Origin: Ehretia macrophylla
Lineage: Eukaryota > Streptophyta > Magnoliopsida > Boraginales > Ehretiaceae
Length of the DNA stretch: 64,000 nt
Assembly: GCA_037974665.1 (NCBI GenBank)
Contig: CM075783.1
Span: 12,853,762-12,917,761, forward strand
Reading direction: 5' to 3'
The notes below the pieces were generated by a model. It did not search any database, was not told the origin of the DNA, and saw nothing but the letters and a program-made list of their open reading frames with translations. Both the position numbers and the translations under genes were made by a program. Positions 60,066 through 64,000 of the stretch are shown piece after piece. Each line of letters starts with the position of its first letter. The first letter of the stretch is position 1.

Positions 60066-60288
60066 TAAATAAATAAGAATCATGGAACCAAAGCTCTGCA
60101 AGCCTTTTTTATGGGTGAGTACCAACAACCTATATTATCCAGAACACACAGAGAATTAGACAATTTTGGTCACAATGTGGTGCCAACCGAAGAAGTTTTG
60201 ACTCTCAAATTAGTTAAGGTGACAAGTAAAGGCCATTGATATGGAAATAAATAGGAAAGGTAGACAGAAATGTAAATTAGAAATGGAG

Positions 60289-60731
60289 AGAGTATAATGA
60301 TCTCATATCGGGATATCATCTTCACAAGGAGTGGTTTTTAAGTACAAGAAGTTCTCTCACCTAAAAGACTAGTCTTTTGTGTTGGGCTCCCCTTAGGATT
60401 AAGTTGTTGCATTCTTGAGTTTGAATTGTTACATTGGTGCTTTCGTTGAGAGTAGACTCCATGGAAGAGAGACTATAGGCTAGATTAAGGTATGACAAGT
60501 GCCACACTAAATACTGGTAGGTGAGTGCAGCCGCCAAAAGGAAAGGGCTATCGTCAGGACAGTATCGATAGACTAGCCCAACGTGGGCGTTGGCTCTTTA
60601 AGGGGGTGAACTATAATAATCCCATTTCAGGATCTCACCCTCACAAGGGTTGGTTCTTAAATACAAGGGATTCTCCACTTAACTGACTAGTTTTTTGAAT
60701 TAGACTCTCCCCTTAAACTTGAGTTGTTACT
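60289..60731 (+). mobile_element. TRIM-like element, second family
   Basis: LTR-like copies at about 60289-60433 and 60607-60731 share TATAAT(G/A)AT, (T/G)TCACAAGG, TTAA(G/A)TACAAG and TTGTTAC endings. TTGGTGCTTTCGTTGAGAG (60434-60452) sits directly after the first, in the primer-site position. AAGGGGG (60600-60606) precedes the second as a purine tract. The internal region is about 170 bp. No TSD was settled, and the LTR copies differ by indels. Confidence 0.72.
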
Positions 60732-61854
60732 GAAAGATGATCAGAGAGCGTTGATTTTATAATTTCTGCAGAGTAATAGTGTGGAGAATTTTAACTTGTG
60801 CTAGGGAAAGGAGGCCTATTTAAAGTTTCACAATGGCTTATGGATGAAGCAATATTAAGGAGGATTATCTGTCCATGTGGCATTAACCCTCAAGGTGAAC
60901 TTGGTAGAGCTGTTACGGGAAGCAGACAGATCACCAAGAATCGCGAAGCAGTTACCAGACTCGTGTGCTAATTATCTTCTTCTTACTGAATCACAATGTG
61001 CAAAGTACCAACCTCTATCTACCATTATGGCCTATTTTGCACGCAACTAGTTATACTTAGGTTTATACAGATTTTGACCACTATACAATAACAGAAAAGC
61101 CTATGTGGTTGAGCCCAAATACATATACTTAATTACTTATTAACTTCGAAACAATCTGTGATCATCAATGTGGGAGAGTCAATATCTACTTTTGAACTTC
61201 CTAGATATATTGTTCTTTAGCAATATCAAAGCAAGTCTGTTGGTGGTTGCATGTGTTATATATACTTTGAAAATAAGATATATGGTACCTCTATTATCAT
61301 GAAGCTAGCGTCTATTTGTTGACTATCGCGACGAGTGATTCAATGCCCCCAACAACATTATTCCACACGCAAAGGGAAAAATACAACTCACAAGCCACAG
61401 TTGGTAACTAGAAGCTTAGTGATTGTGACATATGGGCCAAAGGATCATAATAAATTAGCAATGTGTTAAATTTTTTGTAAGAAAAATATGCAAAATAAGA
61501 CCCATTTCAACATCTATTTGCTATCTGCCAATTAGCAAAAGGCACATTAGAAGCTAATGGTGGCATCAAATAATTCCTTTTTATTCTTTTTATATTGGCA
61601 GGTTGTGAGGGGTACAAATATTTGGTCAATCTACGAGGTATTAAAGTAAGGTTTGGTATGAAAAAAAAAAAAAAAAAAAAAGAAGTAAGGTTTGGTAAGT
61701 CACTTTTTCTTATATTCTATCCTGCTGGCGAAAATAACATTTTTCAATGTTTGTGCTCCATTAGGCAAGAAACGTAATGCCAAATAACTAACTTGAGTCT
61801 TAAAGGTCATACAGATAAAACATGAGGTGGAATTTTAAGTAATTTAGGGGTAGG
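60732..61854. other. Intergenic, no gene seen
   Basis: Contains an isolated A-run (61661-61681) bracketed by a 14-bp direct repeat (see findings). Nothing else recognised. Confidence 0.5.
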
Positions 61855-62302
61855 TATTAAATTATCATATCATTTAAAAGTTTAATTTGTTAAAAAGAAA
61901 TTTATTATAGGGTAAAATTGGTCTTTTAATTTGATAAAGATGACAATTTAGTCCCCTAACTTCATAGATGAGCATTTTTATTCTTTAACTAATTAAAGAA
62001 TGACACAGTTAGTCCTTCACCAATATTCTATATATTTTCAATTGTTAGTTCTTCACCAATTTGGCATAACACGTGCAATTAATGGCAAAAAACTGACGAA
62101 GAACACGATAATGACTAATAGTGTCCTATTTTATAAACTTGAAGGACTAAAATGCATGTTTTTTTAAGTTAACGAACCAAATTATCATTTTTTCCAAAGT
62201 TAAGGAACCAATAAACGTATTTATCATTTATTATACCTATTTATTATCTTCAATATGTCCTGCATGTGCAGGTAGATTTAGTTTTTAAGCCCTATTGAAG
62301 TG
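61855..62302 (-). mobile_element. TRIM LTR/internal fragment split by a MITE
   Basis: LTR start TATTAAATTATCATATCAT (61855 on) and LTR end TTATTATCTTCAATA (62241-62255), followed by an internal start (GCAGGTAGATTTAGTTTTT), match the TRIM at 13986-14160. The two halves are separated by the element at 61920-62225. Confidence 0.68.
61920..62225. mobile_element. MULE-like MITE inside the TRIM LTR
   Basis: Flanked by a perfect 10-bp duplication ATTTATTATA (61910-61919, 62226-62235). Imperfect inverted ends: GGGTAAAATTGGTCTTTTAA and, as complement, GATAAATACGTTTATTGGTT. Contains TTTAGTCCCCTAAC-type motifs. 306 bp, non-coding. Confidence 0.83.
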
Positions 62303-62705
62303 TTTAAGAATTGCTTTTTTTTCTATATCTCGCATTGGTGTTGTACATGTGAATATATACATGAAGTTGTAGAGTACTAAAAGAGTCCTATATGCAGTGT
62401 CTAAGTAGATGTAGATTACATCAATCGCAGTTCAAAATTTTCAAAAACATTATCTACGCTATTGCTGTAAGAAGTTTTTGCTTAAGGCGGCCTTCATAAC
62501 CACATAAAATACAAAATAAATTATGATGGTTCAATGAGTAAAGTCATGAACCAATATGTAACCTTCTACATAATGAATTATTAGCGGACTAATGAAAAGT
62601 CCATGTATCTAGTCTTATATTGAACCCATGCTCTTGATATATTCATGTAACCATCTAAATTGTGATCCTACATTAAGATGTATTTAGTGGGGTTAGTAGT
62701 TCATT
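62303..62705. other. Intergenic, no gene seen
   Basis: AT-rich. No features. Confidence 0.5.
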
Positions 62706-62716
62706 ATAATCTTATA

Positions 62717-63319
62717 GGGAGAATAGTAGCAATGGTCATGTATGTTTCACAAAAAATTCAGTTTAGTCTTATATGTTTCAAAAGTCTCAGTTTAGTCCTA
62801 TATGTTTGCCTAAAAGTCTTAATTTAATCCTATATATTTCAAAAGGCTCAGTTTAGTCCTACATGTTTGCCTAAAAATCTCAGTTTAGTCCTATATATTT
62901 CCTAATAGTACTCTTATATTAGTCCTAATCGTTAAAATTTGAGTTAACTTTAACAAAAAAATGGTCATGTGATTCGCACATGACCATGGTTAGAGGGGCA
63001 AAATTGAAAAATAATATATGCAAAAGAGAAAAGTTGAATTTGTCCTGGATGTTTGCAAAAATGTTCAAATATGTCTTTTGCACATGTTGTTTTTCAATTT
63101 TGCCCCTCTAACTATGGTCATGTGCGAATTACATGATCAATTTTCCATTAAAGTTAACTCCAATTTTAACGGTTATGACTAATATGAGACTTTTAGAAAA
63201 CATATATGACTGGACTAAGACTTTTAGGCAAACACATAGGATTACACTGAGACTTTTGAAACATATAGCACTAATCTGAATTTTTAATGAAACATACAGG
63301 ACCAGTGGTGTTATTCTTC
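62717..63319. mobile_element. MULE-like MITE with long inverted repeats
   Basis: The left arm with repeated CTCAGTTTAGTCCTATATGTTT units and the right arm with the complementary GGACTAAGACTTTTAGGCAAA units form inverted repeats of about 200 bp. An inner palindrome (TGGTCATGTGATTCGCACATG, about 62962, and ATGGTCATGTGCGAATTACATG, about 63113) adds a hairpin. Flanks ATAATCTTATA (62706-62716) and ATAATCCTATA (63320-63330) match at 10 of 11. Confidence 0.82.
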
Positions 63320-63330
63320 ATAATCCTATA

Positions 63331-63919
63331 TATGGTGGAGTTAGTATGATTAGTGGGTTCATGAAAGTCATGTAATTTATAGCGTAATCAAGTCTTTGAT
63401 GGGTGAATTTGATATATGAACACTATATAAAAAGGACTCTTGGTCTCTTTCTCCACTCACCATAACAACCATATTTGTGTAAGTTTGTTTTCTCATCACT
63501 TGATAAACATAAAAGTGTATAGAATCAGGGGAGAGAAAATCAAGTTAGTCATAAGGTATATGTAGTTCATGATTTTCACCATTAAAGATATGTATATATT
63601 AAGTTTATATACTAATTTCTATCTCTACAAGGTGATTCAAGCTTATTGAGGTATGTTTTGTATTTGATTATTTTATGATATTATAAGACATGAGCTACAT
63701 ATCCGATTTTTTTCTTACAATTACATCCTTAAGGAAAGCTGGTTGGTGAACTACATGCTTGGACTTAATATTGGTACAACGTTTACTTAAGAGTCCCTCT
63801 GCCATTATATTATCAAGTTGGTCCAATGTCGAAATAAATCGAATGTGCAAGTCACAAAAAAGCCATCTTTTCTGGAGTAAGTGAACATCAATTTCAATAT
63901 ATTTATTATGACCATGAAA
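63331..63919. other. Intergenic, no gene seen
   Basis: A minus-strand open frame (63695-63922) has no recognised features. Confidence 0.45.
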
Positions 63920-64000
63920 CACTACAAGAAGAAAGGGCTCGGGCTACAGACCTATTCTGTAGCCATTTGGTCACCTCATTGGGACGGGATATGGAATGGC
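63920..64000 (+). mobile_element. CACTA (En/Spm) transposon terminus, cut by window end
   Basis: CACTACAAGAAG (63920-63931) is the classic CACTA terminal inverted repeat. It is followed by a subterminal hairpin GGGCTACAGACC...TCTGTAGCC (63940-63965), as CACTA elements carry near their ends. The other end lies outside the window. Confidence 0.7.

Noticed and set aside
1-64000. tRNA, rRNA, CRISPR or bacterial-type systems
   Set aside because: None seen; the only tRNA-like sequences are primer sites and the SINE head.

Overview
This is a window of eudicot-type plant nuclear DNA: AT-rich, with spliced genes, poly-A and microsatellite tracts, and a high load of plant transposable elements. I see no rRNA, tRNA gene, CRISPR array or bacterial-style operon. 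The species cannot be named from the sequence alone.

There are three gene loci. (1) Positions 1-2045 (+) hold the 3' part of a NIP-type aquaporin gene. Its first visible exon carries a frame-breaking deletion, so it looks like a pseudogene or damaged allele. (2) Positions 22228-27441 (+) hold an apparently intact gene of 9 or 10 coding exons for a WVD2-like/TPX2-domain microtubule-binding protein. It has a GC-AG intron, a 126-bp tandem duplication inside exon 2, a possible 27-nt microexon and a Stowaway-like MITE in its last intron. (3) Positions 47067-47483 (-) hold a single-exon gene for a small secreted Pro/Tyr-rich protein with a C-terminal hydrophobic tail, possibly GPI-anchored.

Most of the rest is transposon sequence, and many elements can be delimited to the base by target-site duplications (TSDs). 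From left to right: a complete 355-bp TRIM (148-502, TSD AGGTG); a hAT MITE (2686-3174, TSD ATAAGTCC); two adjacent MULE-like inverted-repeat elements (3374-3993, 4003-4424); a fold-back element (6761-7194); a dispersed duplication (7519-8510 and 13016-13925) with a copia tail and LTR at its junction; a 662-bp MULE-like element with a G-rich minisatellite core (10285-10946); tandem TRIM fragments (13886-14400); a PIF/Harbinger-like element filled with a TTTTA array (14575-15588); a 2.07-kb solo LTR (15762-17829); and a tRNA-derived SINE with a 14-bp TSD (19031-19331).

The region 28738-44618 is the most complex. It is a tandem LTR-internal-LTR-internal-LTR array of a non-coding retroelement. 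Its second unit is split by a 9.9-kb Tat-lineage Ty3/gypsy element (32186-42109, TSD AGTAC). That element lies on the minus strand and carries gag-pol, a second RNase H and an antisense extra gene on the plus strand, all broken.

To the right come a fold-back element (46368-46728), another inverted-repeat element (49235-49636), a copia-type solo LTR (50347-51822), a 7.87-kb degenerate Ty1/copia element (52195-60065, TSD TAAAT), a second TRIM family (60289-60731), a MULE MITE inserted in a TRIM LTR (61920-62225), a large MULE MITE (62717-63319) and the start of a CACTA transposon running off the right edge (63920-64000).

I did not find a convincing new biochemical system. The unusual material is structural: nested and tandem retroelements, recurrent fold-back MITE families, and lesions in host genes. 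Identity and age remarks are hand counts or impressions, not computed values.
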